From Coprinus comatus (Eukaryota; Basidiomycota; Agaricomycetes; Agaricales; Agaricaceae): a DNA stretch of 64,000 bases. Below the pieces are notes generated by a model. That model did no database searches. It saw nothing but the letters and a program-made list of their open reading frames with translations, and was not told the DNA's origin. Positions 35,575 to 46,500 of this stretch are shown piece by piece; positions within the stretch are counted from its first letter, which is position 1; the number at the start of each line of letters is the position of its first letter. The stretch covers positions 62,001-126,000 of the forward strand of contig JAWPGT010000004.1 in the NCBI GenBank assembly GCA_034638255.1, in the 5' to 3' direction. A program made the position numbers and the translations under genes.

Positions 35575-37787
35575 ATGGAAAGATTTGAATCGTTATCGAA
35601 TACTTTGTCCCAGTTGACAATGTATGATATTAAGAGTATGTATAATCAGGTACGTTTTATCTTTAAAAATCACTTGAGGGTTAAAGTTATCAATATATTC
35701 ATGAACCTTATACAACTCGCGTCTCCTTTTTTGTTATATAGGCGAAGAATGTTGTTTTGAATGTAAGCGAGACTGAAGCTAAAGTTAGAGAAGCTACGAA
35801 TGATGAACCTTGGTATGTGTTTTTTTTGTTATAAATATTATTATTACAAGAAGAGGAGAGAGAGAGAATAGGGGGTGTGAGGGGAAGGAGGAATTTTCCA
35901 TCTCGATATGTGTATAATGAATCTTAATTGATGACAACATATCTAGGGGAGCGAGTTCGACTTTGATGCAAGAGATTGCTCAAGGGTGAGTTTCATTTCA
36001 TAACCTAATGTGACGATATGATATTGTATGAAGGAGAAGCTGATAAACATATATATCTATGTATAGGACATTCAACTTGTGAGTATCTCCTTAGAAAAAG
36101 GAGGAGGAGTCCAAGATGACTGATGATGACATGGGTAATGAAGTCAACAATTCAATGAAATTATGCCTTGCATTTATGGTCGGTTTATGGAAAAGGAAGC
36201 TAGGCAATGGAGACAGATTTACAAGGTAGGTTTGTTAAATATCTTCATCTCCGTTTAAAAGTTTGAGCCATAAATAATCTTAATGTTGATAGGCATTGCA
36301 ACTGTTGGAATATCTCATTAAACATGGTTCAGAACGTGTTGTCGATGATGCAAGGTCGCATATATCACGCTTAAGATGTTAAGGAATTTCCATTACATTG
36401 ACGAGAAAGGCAAAGATGAAGGTATTAATGGTATGCTTTTGTCTTTTCTATGATATTCTGTGTATGTCATTGATCTGATTAATCTAGTGAGGAACCGCGC
36501 GAAAGAGTTAGTAGAAATGCTTAGCGACGTCGAGAAAATTCGTACAGAACGAAGGAAGGCCAAGGCCAATAAGAACAAGTACATCGGCGTCGGCAATGAC
36601 GGTGGCTATGGAGGTGGTGGGCTATCGTTTAGCTCAGGTGGAGGGAGGTATGGTGGATTTGGGAGTGATTCGCTTGGTGGTGGGAGTTCGAGTTATTCCA
36701 ACGGTCAGCCACTGTCCACATTGATTCTAAGGAACTACAAGCTCTGACAAGTTGTCACAGATTACTATGGCGGTGGTAGCAGCTCACGCACTGGTGGATT
36801 TAGTGACTCGAATGGTAGGCGTGGTGGGTTTGAAGAATATAATGCGGGAGATGATGAGATTGGGAGTGGTTCAGTAAATCGATCGAGCTCCGTGCGTACG
36901 GCTACTAGGAAAGGCTCATCCAACACCACCTCCACTTCGTCTTCTGCTGCTGCGCAACCAGCTCCAGCTCCACCTCCCGTGCAGAATCTACTAGATTTCG
37001 ACGACGATGACTTTGGCCCCGCTACTGCGGCACCAGCGGTAACGGCGCCTGCGTTGGCAACCAATAAAGCGTTACCAGCTGTTGCCAGTCCAGTTCAACT
37101 GGATGGTGAGTTTACTCTTTTCATGGACTTTAGCGTTTTATGCTGATGGCTATGATAGATGATGATTTTGCGGATTTCCAAGTTGCACCCACTACCCAGG
37201 CTACGACTACGGCTCCTGTTGCAGCGATTCCAACTCAAGGAAAAGCTAACTTGATGCAGTTATTGAATGCTACACCTATTAGTCCTGCTCCGGGTGCTGG
37301 GTTTGGACAAGCTCAACAGGCTCAACCGACCGGGGCCGGGTTTGGTGGAATGGGGATGGGAATGGGAGGTGGGATGCACAGGTCTTCTGGATCATATGGT
37401 GGACAGTCACAGAATTTGTTTGGTGGTTCTACTGGAAATACACCGATGGGAATGAGCATGGGTATGAGGCAGAATGCTACATCGCCTCTTGGTGGACAAC
37501 AACAGCAGCAACAACAAGCACAAAAAAAGACTGCAAGTGGATTTGATGATTTATGGAACCTTGGATTAGCTTCGACTGGTAAGGCTTCTGGATCTGGATC
37601 TGGAACAAGCGCTAGCGCAACCGGAGGGAAGAGTATCAAAGACTTGGAAAAGGAGAAGGCAAGTGCTGGGTTATGGGGTGGTCAGCAACAACAGCAGAAG
37701 GCCAAAGCGCCTCCTGCAGCAACAATGGGAGGATTTGGAGACTTTGGAGGGTCCAGCGGAGGAGGGAATGACGATTTGTTATTGTGA
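35575..37787 (+). CDS. ENT3: Ent3/epsinR-like ENTH adaptor, apparent frameshift
   Basis: Clathrin adaptor of the trans-Golgi/endosome. The ATG at 35575 begins MERFESLSNTLSQLTMYDIK. The ENTH domain continues over small exons: AKNVVLNVSETEAKVREATN, DEPWGASSTLMQEIAQG, a micro-exon TFNF, QQFNEIMPCIYGRFMEKEAR, and ALQLLEYLIKHGSERVVDDA. At 36365-36369 the frame passes from RSHIS to TLKMLRNFHYIDEKGKDEG with one base missing, so the raw reading hits a stop. After it come RNRAKELVEMLSDVEKIR, a Gly/Ser-rich linker, acidic clathrin-binding-like NLLDFDDDDF and DDDFADF patches, Gln-rich repeats, and a FGDFGG end at 37787. Conservation downstream of the shift is high, so a sequence error is more likely than decay. 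Confidence 0.88.
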
Positions 37788-38397
37788 TTCCATTTTGTAC
37801 TTTGAAACTTTGAATACAAGAGCTGTTTGTCTCGCATTTTGGTTTGTCAAAACACATCTCTTTCTCTCTCTCTACTACATGGGTAAGTGTCTATATGCGT
37901 TCTCTACCGTCTGTATTCTAATGCAGCTGCTCAGAGGCAGACGAGCATGGCATTGTCGCCTCAGGAGAGCGGACGACTGGGAGAGATCTCGTTTCTCGCT
38001 TGTCTCTGTCTCTGTCTAGCTACAATGAGCAGCCTGTGGCATCAGTGAGAAGACTTAGTGCACAGGCGAGCTACGAAGCAGTTGAGTCGATTGGGCAGAG
38101 AGAAGAGAAGGACGGGTGGGAGGTGGATGTGTCGAGGGCGCTACTGAGCAAGTGCAGCCTCGGACTAAAGGGGGATACTGAGTTGCCGAATAAGGCAAGG
38201 GCGAAAGGCATGAGGCGTCAACGTGTGATTGTCCTTCTTCTCTATTTTGTCTCTTTCTCTTCTCACCTTCTTTCCAGAGTAACCTCCAGGGTCTCGCGTC
38301 TCGAGGTAACAATCTCAGAGCATTGTTGCCCGAATGCAAGGCTGACGAAACAACAGAAACCCTTGGCAGACCTCCCTTTCATTCTCTTCAAAATACC
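37788..38397. other. Gap with long purine/pyrimidine tracts
   Basis: About 610 bp between the epsin stop and the next ATG. ORFs of up to 223 codons overlap it in other frames but show no conserved domain or splice logic; the region is more likely 3' UTR plus a 5' leader. Confidence 0.45.
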
Positions 38398-39748
38398 ATG
38401 TCCCAGCGCAACTCCTCTTCAAATGCTAGATCATCTAGGCCCATCATCACTCCCGCCTCCATCGCTCGTCGAGCAGCTTCAACCACCCGTTCCTTTTCTT
38501 CCCTACCCCCTAAAATTACCACAACCGCTGCTTCTCCTGTTCTTTCGGGATCATCCTTGCTGGCGCCCCCCTCACTCGCAGTCATATCCCCAACCCCGGA
38601 AGCATCACCTTCAACTCCTAGCAGACGCGTACACCACAAATCTGAACCAGAGACCCCGTCAAGTGTGCTGAGAGGAGAACTCTTCGAATCGCCCCGCAAG
38701 ATACAGAAGAGTTATTCAAGCGGGTCTGGGAAGAGAAAGGCCGAAGAGACAATTGAACCTGGAAACGTCACACCCCCGAAGGAATCTAAAGAACAGAGGG
38801 CCACTTTTGCTCCTGAACCTCGACGTACGTTGTTTCTTTTGTTTGGAACAAAGCCCAGTTTTTTTATACTGTTTCATTATTTTTAGCACACCGCCCGTCA
38901 GCATCTTCCCATGCTCCATCGTCGTATACCAGGAAGAGAGCTAGGCTTTCGGTCCCTTCCGATCGATCTAATACCCCTTCTAGATCCAGTTCGAGAGCAG
39001 CAAATCCGTATGCAAACCCGCCGTTGCTAGAATCGAATTCAAAAACAACAGGGTCTTGGTCAAGTAGGAAAAGCACTGGGATCGAAGAGGTTCAAGGACG
39101 CCGTCAGACGCAAAGAAACGGTTCAACTGCAACTACAACTTCACAGCATGCCAAGCACAATTCATGGTCCCATGCCTTTGGACTCGGAGAAAGACAAAGC
39201 GTATACGAAAACCAACAAAATAACCCTTCGCGACACTCCCTTTCACAACTCTCGATACCGATATCTGCCCTCATATCACCACACGCCCCATCGATTACAA
39301 ATTCTGGGACATTTCACATGAGGGATCCAAGGAAACCGAGGGTGCAAAATACTCCTTGGTCACTTGCGTTACCTCATAAGACGGATAGAGGAACGACTAG
39401 ATGGGAATTGAGTAGTTGGGTAGAGAGAGGGGGAAGTCCATTGCATGCTTGGTTTTTCTTTTCTGGCTTCGTGTTATTCCCGGTCTGGTGGGTAGCTAGT
39501 TTTATCGGTGTTCCCCACACCAGAAGGTTAGGCACGGACAGTGTGGGTATGGAGAAGGGTGTCGTGCTAGATGATCCACAGGTTGAATTTGGTGAGATCA
39601 TTCATATACATCCTATAGTAAGGAAAAAGATATTGATGAATTGTGTGTAGATGCAAGATCGTGGAGAACGAGGTGTAGGGTGATGGCGATTGTTTCGCTG
39701 TTTACTTATATCCCGTTTATCGTTTGTGTTATCATTTTTGCACGATGA
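38398..39748 (+). CDS. Ser-rich protein with two C-terminal membrane segments, unknown function
   Basis: Three exons: 38398 to about 38824; about 38887 to about 39591; about 39651 to 39748, with GT-AG introns that keep frame. The N-terminal ~350 residues are low-complexity, Ser/Arg/Pro-rich and presumably disordered. The C-terminus is ordered: RWELSSWVERGGSPLHAWF, then a hydrophobic segment FFSGFVLFPVWWVASFIGVP, then DDPQVEFDARSWRTRCRVM and a second hydrophobic segment AIVSLFTYIPFIVCVIIFAR ending at the stop. The aromatic FPVWW motif and DARSWRxRCRVM block look like a conserved fungal tail-anchored domain, which I recognise as recurrent in basidiomycetes but cannot name. Topology is probably N-terminus cytosolic. 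Confidence 0.8.
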
Positions 39749-42700
39749 CCTCACACCTTAAACCCTGAAGCACCGGCGTATCCTTATTCCTTTAACATAT
39801 CGCTATCAGTTTTCGGCGCCCTTGAGAGACCCTCGAACTTCTCATGTCTTTCTCCTTCCGACCTCCAATAGTATTTCAGCGTATACCTCTTGATTCACTA
39901 TACCCCACTGTCAATATTCAAATCAACAACCGACAGCGCTCCACAAATACTTGGTTTCCCCATACTCTGGCCTGACTCGTTCACTCGTGTTTTCCCATCG
40001 ACTCGAATATATCCCTCGACAATCAATTCTGGTGCAAACCCAACGTCGAAGAGAAATTTCCATCCTCAATTCATATCTCGCGTTCATATTGTTACGTTAT
40101 CCATGATCTTATTTTATCACACAAAGTTGTTGTGCATCATTACTTTACTCTCTTTTACACTTTAAAAGACACTCACTTGCTTCATAAAACTGATCGTACT
40201 CAGTTACTCACTTTCCTTTGAATCTGATTTTTTCTATTTTTTTTTTCTGTGTTCATCGTTGATCTTCGGTCGTTTGCTTTCGTTGACAGTGGGTTTTAAT
40301 ACTGCGTATTGGCGTCGCTACACTGTTTCTTTTTCGCTTTTTGTGGGGATGTTTAATGGAGAGGGCGGTTAATTACTTTCTGAACACTTTTTTTTAGTTC
40401 GTGCGCCTATTTCGACGCATACGTAGACCTTCAATCTGACTTGCCCTCTTCTTGAACACCTTGAACTTTTGATTTGTTTCGTCTCTTTTAGTCATAAGTA
40501 CAGTGATCTTCAGTGTTTACTGTACTTGTTGTATATAATGAGTTATGTATTTATGTCTATGTTTTTTCCCATGTGAATCATCTTTCACTTCCTCGGACTC
40601 TCGCAGGTCGGAGAATGACTCAACTGAAAAAGTGGTATCTCATTCCTAAACGATGTGAGATTTCTTAATTGTCGTACAGACAATTGGAATTCAAGTTCTA
40701 TTTGAATATTATGTTTTCTTTTTTCAAATCAGAGCGGTTGTGTTATTTTTGGCTCTGGCTGTTTCTATTGTCAGCGCTCATCAAATACTTGGCGCTGGGT
40801 ATTGAATATAATGGTCTATGAAGTAAAGAAAATTAGGCAGCAACCTTGAGTTTATGCCTTGATGTATGCTTGAAAACATTGGAAATTTTCTTCTATCGAG
40901 AAGTATTGCAGGTTTTTGGTAGTAGAGCCCGACAGATCCTTTTAGAAGACCAAAAAATTTGTGATTTTCAATCATCTATCTGTTGTGCTTGATAGTACTA
41001 CTAGGTGATAGTTTATATCACACAAGCCAACAGATATCACAAAAATGACTTCTCAACTACCAATGATCTTAGTGATTTTTTTTAAATATATGATGGGCGG
41101 AATGCCCGAGACTCTGATTTGATTAAAATACATCAGTGTTATTACTACCAATTAGTAGTCTCTCTCGATCTATTGCTAAGAGAGCTGTTGTGTAGAACTG
41201 GTGCTAGTGAATCCTATAGTGAGAGCGAGAACTCCGATTGTTGTCTTTAACAACGAACAATCAATTTCGGTTTTACCCGGCTTCAAATCACTTGATAAAA
41301 ATTTTACAATGGAGGGGTTAAGTTTGTGTTCATACCGGCCAAGTCATGTTTTTTGCGTTTATAAACGAGGAATGGAACTTTTTACAAAATTATTAATAAT
41401 GAAGCGACTTCGACAATGTTTGGACAATCGTTTAATGTGTGTCAGTAAATACTATCCCTTATATTCATAAATCTGAGTTTTACGGAAAATCACTTCCGAT
41501 AGAACTTTAGTACACTTATATTAGGGACATTCCGAGATATCATTTCAACATATTTACCTAGCATTACCTATGACTCTATCATTATCACTGTCCTGAGAAC
41601 TAAGAATCAGAAATTAGCTACTTGGTTGTTATGCAATATCAATAACACCACCGTTAATGTCAAGAACGGGATGCTCGGAGATGGTCGCGATGGTATATAC
41701 GCATCTTGGATCAGAGAACCCCCCAATAAGATCGTATGCAGAGCAGTACATCAGCTTGAAAGTCGATCAAACACTCACCAAATATAATTTGAATTGAACT
41801 ATAAATAGATATTTCTAACGACCAATCAGAAATCATAATCACAGAAATGACAATACTACCTTGGCAAGTCGCCAGCTGGCATGATCATGATAGTTGTACT
41901 AGACTGTGTTGTTGTCTACATAGGCTTAATGGCCGTTGATTTTTATATCGGCAATGCTGTAACCGTACTTACATCGTATTCCAGCTTGACTTTGGTAAAC
42001 ATCTTTGAATACTAAGATGTATGATGTTTTATAGTAAAAAAAAAACACATCCTTATTTTCAAATTTCCTTCTGGAGCCTCCTGAAGGCTTAAAGATGAAA
42101 TCGGCTTTCATGTGAAATATCTTATGCATAAAATGTAGAAGTTACACTCAGAAGTGATGGAAAATATGGGTTTAACGTCTAGTAAAATGCATCTAGCCAC
42201 AATGCCAAGCTTTGTTTACAATCTTATCAATCAGGGAAATCTATTATTAGGCCATCTGCGAATGTGAGAACCAATCCGCGTCCCTCAAGTTTTGTACAGC
42301 GCCCATTCTTTAGATCAATCATGTCAATATTTCGACTGCAAGGACACTGGCTTAAGGGATAGGGCTGTGCTCCTGTTTTGATATCCGAAGAGAGAAAGGG
42401 AGAGAGTATCGGAGGTTAACCTCGAGCGGCCAATCCGGCGGACTTGGAATCACCACCTACCAAGGATCAGACCTCAGGGATCTACTGTAAGGAGACTGGT
42501 TGTTGTGTACCTAGAAAAGTACCGGCAATGAATGTGTACGTATCATTCCCACAAAAAGTTAAAACACTGCTTTACGGGGCCATTGATTCTCATCATCAGA
42601 TGTATTATACTGCACCGCTATTTTTAACTTACTCTTCGATCAACCATGATCTGTTGTCAATTCCCAATGATTTGGGTCCGCGCCCTAAGTCAGTGTGAGC

Positions 42701-42796
42701 TATTTTCTTATGTGTCGCGAGGTTGATGAATGGCAGCGTGTCCAAGCGTTTAGAACCTCCGACCCAAGTTATGGGTACGCAGCCTCGCTACATTTG
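39749..42796. other. Gene-poor 3 kb block
   Basis: T-rich at 40220-40580, then AT-rich. Short ORFs (for example 41201 and 42444) have no recognisable family. No RNA gene, terminal repeat or transposase was seen. Confidence 0.5.
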
Positions 42797-42803
42797 TATA
42801 AAA
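42797..42803 (+). promoter_or_regulatory. TATA box of secreted paralogue A
   Basis: TATAAAA, 216 bp before the ATG at 43013. A pyrimidine-rich leader and a probable 5'-UTR intron (42931-42980) follow. Confidence 0.65.
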
Positions 42804-43012
42804 GCCAAGGGTACATTCTTAGGTTCAGCAGTTCGTTCTCTTCTCTTCACCTCTTTCTTATTCGACTTCTTTGGGACCGGTGCCCCCTCGTTCACTTGCT
42901 CTTCAAGCCGTTATTACTTTTTTTCTTCAGGTAGATCCTTTCATACGCTGTTGGATGTACTTGTACTCATCTCATCTCAGCCCTTTTAACCAACCAGCCT
43001 TTCTTTAACATC

Positions 43013-43682
43013 ATGTTCGCCAAACTCGGATCTGCTCTCCTTATTGCCTCCGCATTCATTGCTGGAACCTCCGCTGGCCCCGTTCCCGCCAGGGAATCCA
43101 GGGAACTTGGTAAATTCTGTCCTGTTTATAACATAGGATCGCATAGGCTGACCGTTCAATACAGCCTCCCGCACCAACCATGGCATCTCATTCAACAACT
43201 GGGGTAACATTCCTGCTTTCAACAACTTCGACCGCTTCTACGGTGTCGACAACTTCAGTGGCCACTTCACACCTGTTGTGAGGCAAGAGCAACACCTTGT
43301 CTGCCGCACTCAGGCCGTTGAAGTTATTCAACAACGTTTGGTTGTTCTCCAAGAGATGGCCAAGAGGATTGTTCTCGAACAAATTTGTGAAGTCGAAGTC
43401 CAAACTGTTGTCTTCCAACAGTTCCATGCCAGTCTCGGTCACTTCGCCAATGATATTCATCGTGTTTCTGGTAACCCCATTGGCTACGATGGCAACATTG
43501 CTTCTCATTTCGGAAACATTGTCTCCTCCGATGGTAGCCTCTCCAGTGACAACTTCGGCTTCAGCGGCAGTGACGTCGGTGGCAACACTGTTGTTGTTGA
43601 TGGCTCTAACTGGAATGATGCTACTTCCCCCGCATCGGTTTCTTCTGCTTTCGGTGCTGCCAACTTCGGTATTTCCAACTAG
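43013..43682 (+). CDS. Secreted protein, paralogue A of an inverted pair
   Basis: Two exons joined by a GT-AG intron of about 75 bp after RESREL. The ATG at 43013 opens a clear signal peptide (MFAKLGSALLIASAFIAGTS then AGPVPA). The mature part reads GISFNNWGNIPAFNNFDRFY, then FTPVVRQEQHLVCRTQAVEV, QQRLVVLQEMAKRIVLEQIC, EVEVQTVVFQQFHASLGHFA and a Gly/Ser/Asn-rich end NTVVVDGSNWNDATSP, with the stop at 43680. About 190 residues, two conserved Cys, one long amphipathic helix and a low-complexity tail. I believe such proteins recur in basidiomycete genomes, but I know no assigned function. The closest relative in the window is paralogue B at 45808-46500. Confidence 0.88.
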
Positions 43683-44845
43683 AGCCGTTTGGTGTAAAAG
43701 AGGCAATACTCAGAGACCTTTTCTTTGATATGATGTTCGGTTGATTGTTTAGTTTAAACTGTTTTGTAATTTCGTCTCATGAGCATTTAGTGCACTTTTT
43801 TTGTATACCTTTTTTAGTGGTTTAAATAAAGAGGACGTTTCTCACCTACCTTGCCATCGCCGTCATCGTGAAAAGGAATATTGCAAAGCAATCACTGATA
43901 AAATTATGATAACTATAAATATCAAGAATTGATTCATTGAATCGAGTATGTATGCACCTACTCACAGAATCGGGTTTGATTAACATTGATTCTGAGGGGG
44001 GAATTTACATGTTGGCTTCTGAATGTGCAGACTCTTCTGGTAATGATATATTATTGATTGCAGGAATACACTACTCGCGGCATTTACCAAAGAACTGGTA
44101 CATCATGGGGGCATGGGTAAAATGCTTAGAGGATTTAGTTCGGTCATGTCGGTGAGCAACCGTTAATCATTGGCAGCGAAGGGAATGCAAGAAGACATCA
44201 GTTATAACTTGTTATCTCCGATTATTTGGCCAGGTTGCTTACCCATCAACGACGAATGATCGATTGATTTGCCTTTTGATATTCGATATTTCAAATGCTA
44301 CATCCAAACTCTAACTCGAGTTCTATTCATTGAACTTTAGATACCCTCTTTCAAGGGAAGTACAATATACGTCGAGACAATGCCAGTACCAACGCTCGTT
44401 CTCCTACCATGATAACCACTTCCGCGTCTTTCACTTGTTGTCAGTTTCAGTCTCGCGGTCTTTGCGCAGTCCTCGCTCCTCATTATGTCACTTGTCCTAC
44501 GCAACAGGGCGGTAAATTTGCATGTTACTCTTATTCAATACCTAACTTTGTGTTTAGCTGTAATGATATACTTTCACCGCGAAGAACGTAACAGACGTAT
44601 ATTCAACGTCGATGGGCTATGCCAGCTTAAGCAGAACCGATGAATAGGAGCCCTGATGATGCCACCGACCTGGAAACGTAGACTACCTCACCTATACCCA
44701 ATCTTTATGGAGGTTATAAAAGGTATTAACTTGAGTAATCGCATATATACTTAGCTTGACCGTCTAGAGGAACAGAATATTGATTATCGGTAACTCGACT
44801 CAACACTACTTACACAGGCGCGATAATACATACATCACATTGACC
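43683..44845. other. Gap between paralogue A and the UPF3 relic
   Basis: About 1.16 kb, AT-rich. A 60-codon Cys-containing ORF at 44409 (start ATG, several Cys) lacks a signal peptide and is not claimed. Nothing else seen. Confidence 0.45.
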
Positions 44846-45204
44846 ATGTCTACACCAGCAAGTTTTGCACTGATATCAAAGAAGAAGAAAGCTGAAGAAA
44901 AGGAGAGGGAAAGAGAGTGAGAGAAACCTCAGTTGCCAAGTGAACGTTTCAAGTTTATTGTTCGTAGATTGCCGTCCAAATTTCCTGAAGATTCTTTTGG
45001 AAGAGTATTTTTACTTGGGTATCCGATGACACGGTTACTTGGAAGGCGTATTACCCTGGAAAAGCTCGCAAACAGTATGAATCACTATCACTTTTTAGTG
45101 TGGATCGTTTAGTGTAACTAACGTTATGTTCAGCGTCAATAAAGAGAACGTTCCATCTCGAGTAAAAAAAATAATGATGTCCATTTCTTTCCCAGCTGGT
45201 GAAA
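44846..45204 (+). pseudogene. UPF3: Truncated UPF3 (nonsense-mediated decay factor) relic
   Basis: UPF3 (Smg4/UPF3 domain) is part of the nonsense-mediated mRNA decay complex. The ATG at 44846 begins MSTPASFALISKKKKAEEKE, and an in-frame TGA follows at 44918-44920. Beyond it the frame continues SERFKFIVRRLPSKFPED, loses one base near 44992, and resumes FWKSIFTWVSDDTVTWKAYY followed by PGKARK. After an intron-like gap (GTATGA to TTCAG) there is VNKENVPSR, then degenerate A-rich sequence. The order (R...VRRLPP-like, P-ED-FW, W...D-TVTWK, NKEN-PSR) is the UPF3 RNP-fold N-terminus. Only the first ~100 codons are represented, with a stop, a frameshift and no 3' half, so it is a partial pseudogene. 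A functional copy is expected elsewhere in the genome. Confidence 0.85.
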
Positions 45205-45807
45205 GCCTATAACTTGAAGAATGTCACCCAGCTGCCACCAGATCGCATAAAAAAACTTAGAATATTCCCCTTTAAGTACTTAATGGCAGGGAAGGCTTAC
45301 AAAATGGCCTAAGTCACCTGGCAGTGGCAATTTACTATCTCCAAGTATCTACATCTGGTTTTCTACCATAGAGAGTGGACTGTTATATGGTTACCATCTA
45401 TGATCTGCCAGTCGTTACGCTTACAGAGGAATAATTCGGAATCCGAGGTACACATCTCGAGTGGAACGAGGCATTTTTTTCACAAGTTTTATAAGTATAT
45501 TTAGACACTGGCATGAGAGTTGTTAGGGCATTTAATGTGCCATCATCCAAGTGTATACTGATAAGATCAAAGAAGTTTTAATCTCAGGTTTTAACTCTCA
45601 GGTGACGCATGGTCAAGGTCACGGCGATTAATTAGGCGCATTGAACCAATCAATAAGGAGTCGACACTACAACATTCAAACATCCAGCTACTGTCTATAG
45701 CCTATTAAGAGAAAAACTATTCAAAATACCACAATGTCGTTAAACAATAACAATGTCGTCAAATCCATCTCCCGGATGTTCTCGTAGCCTAGAAAACTAC
45801 CCTAAAT
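45205..45807. other. Gap after UPF3 relic
   Basis: About 600 bp with no recognisable coding or structural feature; no further UPF3 segments were found. Confidence 0.45.
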
Positions 45808-46500
45808 TTAAAAAGAGAATTGGGAAGCTCCAAAAGCGGCGGAAACGGAAGAAGGAGAAGTGAAATCGTTCCAGTTGGAACCACCAACAACAACGGTATT
45901 GGCACCGAGATCCGTACCAGAAAATCCAAAGTTATTAGAGGTAAGACTGCCGTCTGAACCAATGATCTGTCCGAAGTGTGAAGAGATGCCACTATCAAAT
46001 CCGATCGGGCGTCCAGAAATACGATGGATATCATTCCTGAAATTACCAAGACTAGCATGGAATTGTTGGAAGACGACGGTTTGGATTTCGACCTCGCAGA
46101 TTTGCTCGAGAATGATACGTTTGGCCATCTCTTGGAGGACAAGCAAGCGTTGTTGAATTATTTCAACGGCTTGAGTGCGACAAACGAGTTGTTGCTCTTG
46201 CCTGACAACAGGTGTGAAGTGACCGCCATTGAAGTTGTCGATTCCGTAGAATCGGTCGAAGTTGTTGAAGCCGTTAAGGCCACCCCATCCGTTGAACGAG
46301 ATATGACGGCTAGGAACAGGGACATCTGATAAGATGTATACATCAGAACCAAGGTCCTGCCTGAGCTGTGACAACTACTTACGAGATGGTGTTGTGATAA
46401 CTTCTGGAGCAGGCGACCATGTTCCAGGAACTGGCGAAGCGAAAGTACCAGAAAGAAGGGTAGAGGCAACAAAGAGAGCTGATGCAAGTTTGGCGAACAT
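45808..46500 (-). CDS. Secreted protein, paralogue B of an inverted pair
   Basis: Mirror-image relative of the gene at 43013. The ATG at 46500 opens the signal peptide MFAKLASALFVASTLLSGTF followed by ASPVPG; a 55-60 bp GT-AG intron lies at the same place after the short N-terminal exon. The second exon reads ISFNGWGGLNGFNNFDRFYG, FTPVVRQEQQLVCRTQAVEI, QQRLLVLQEMAKRIILEQIC, EVEIQTVVFQQFHASLGNF and NTVVVGGSNWNDFTSP, ending at 45808. Roughly three quarters of aligned residues match paralogue A by eye, with the same intron position, so the pair arose by duplication and inversion. The pre-intron spacer (GTWSPAPEVITTPS) is longer than in A. Function unknown. Confidence 0.88.

Noticed and set aside
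38000..38671. A 223-codon ORF overlapping the start of the Ser-rich membrane protein gene
   Set aside because: It is the shadow frame of a low-complexity exon; its own upstream part has no conserved domain and the ORF runs into the neighbour's coding exon.
41201..41470. 89-codon AT-rich ORF, considered as a mitochondrial insertion
   Set aside because: No recognisable mitochondrial protein or rRNA sequence; no ATG-based gene model.
44409..44591. 60-codon ORF with several Cys, suggesting a small secreted effector
   Set aside because: No signal peptide and no splice model supplying one; Cys spacing matches no family I know.
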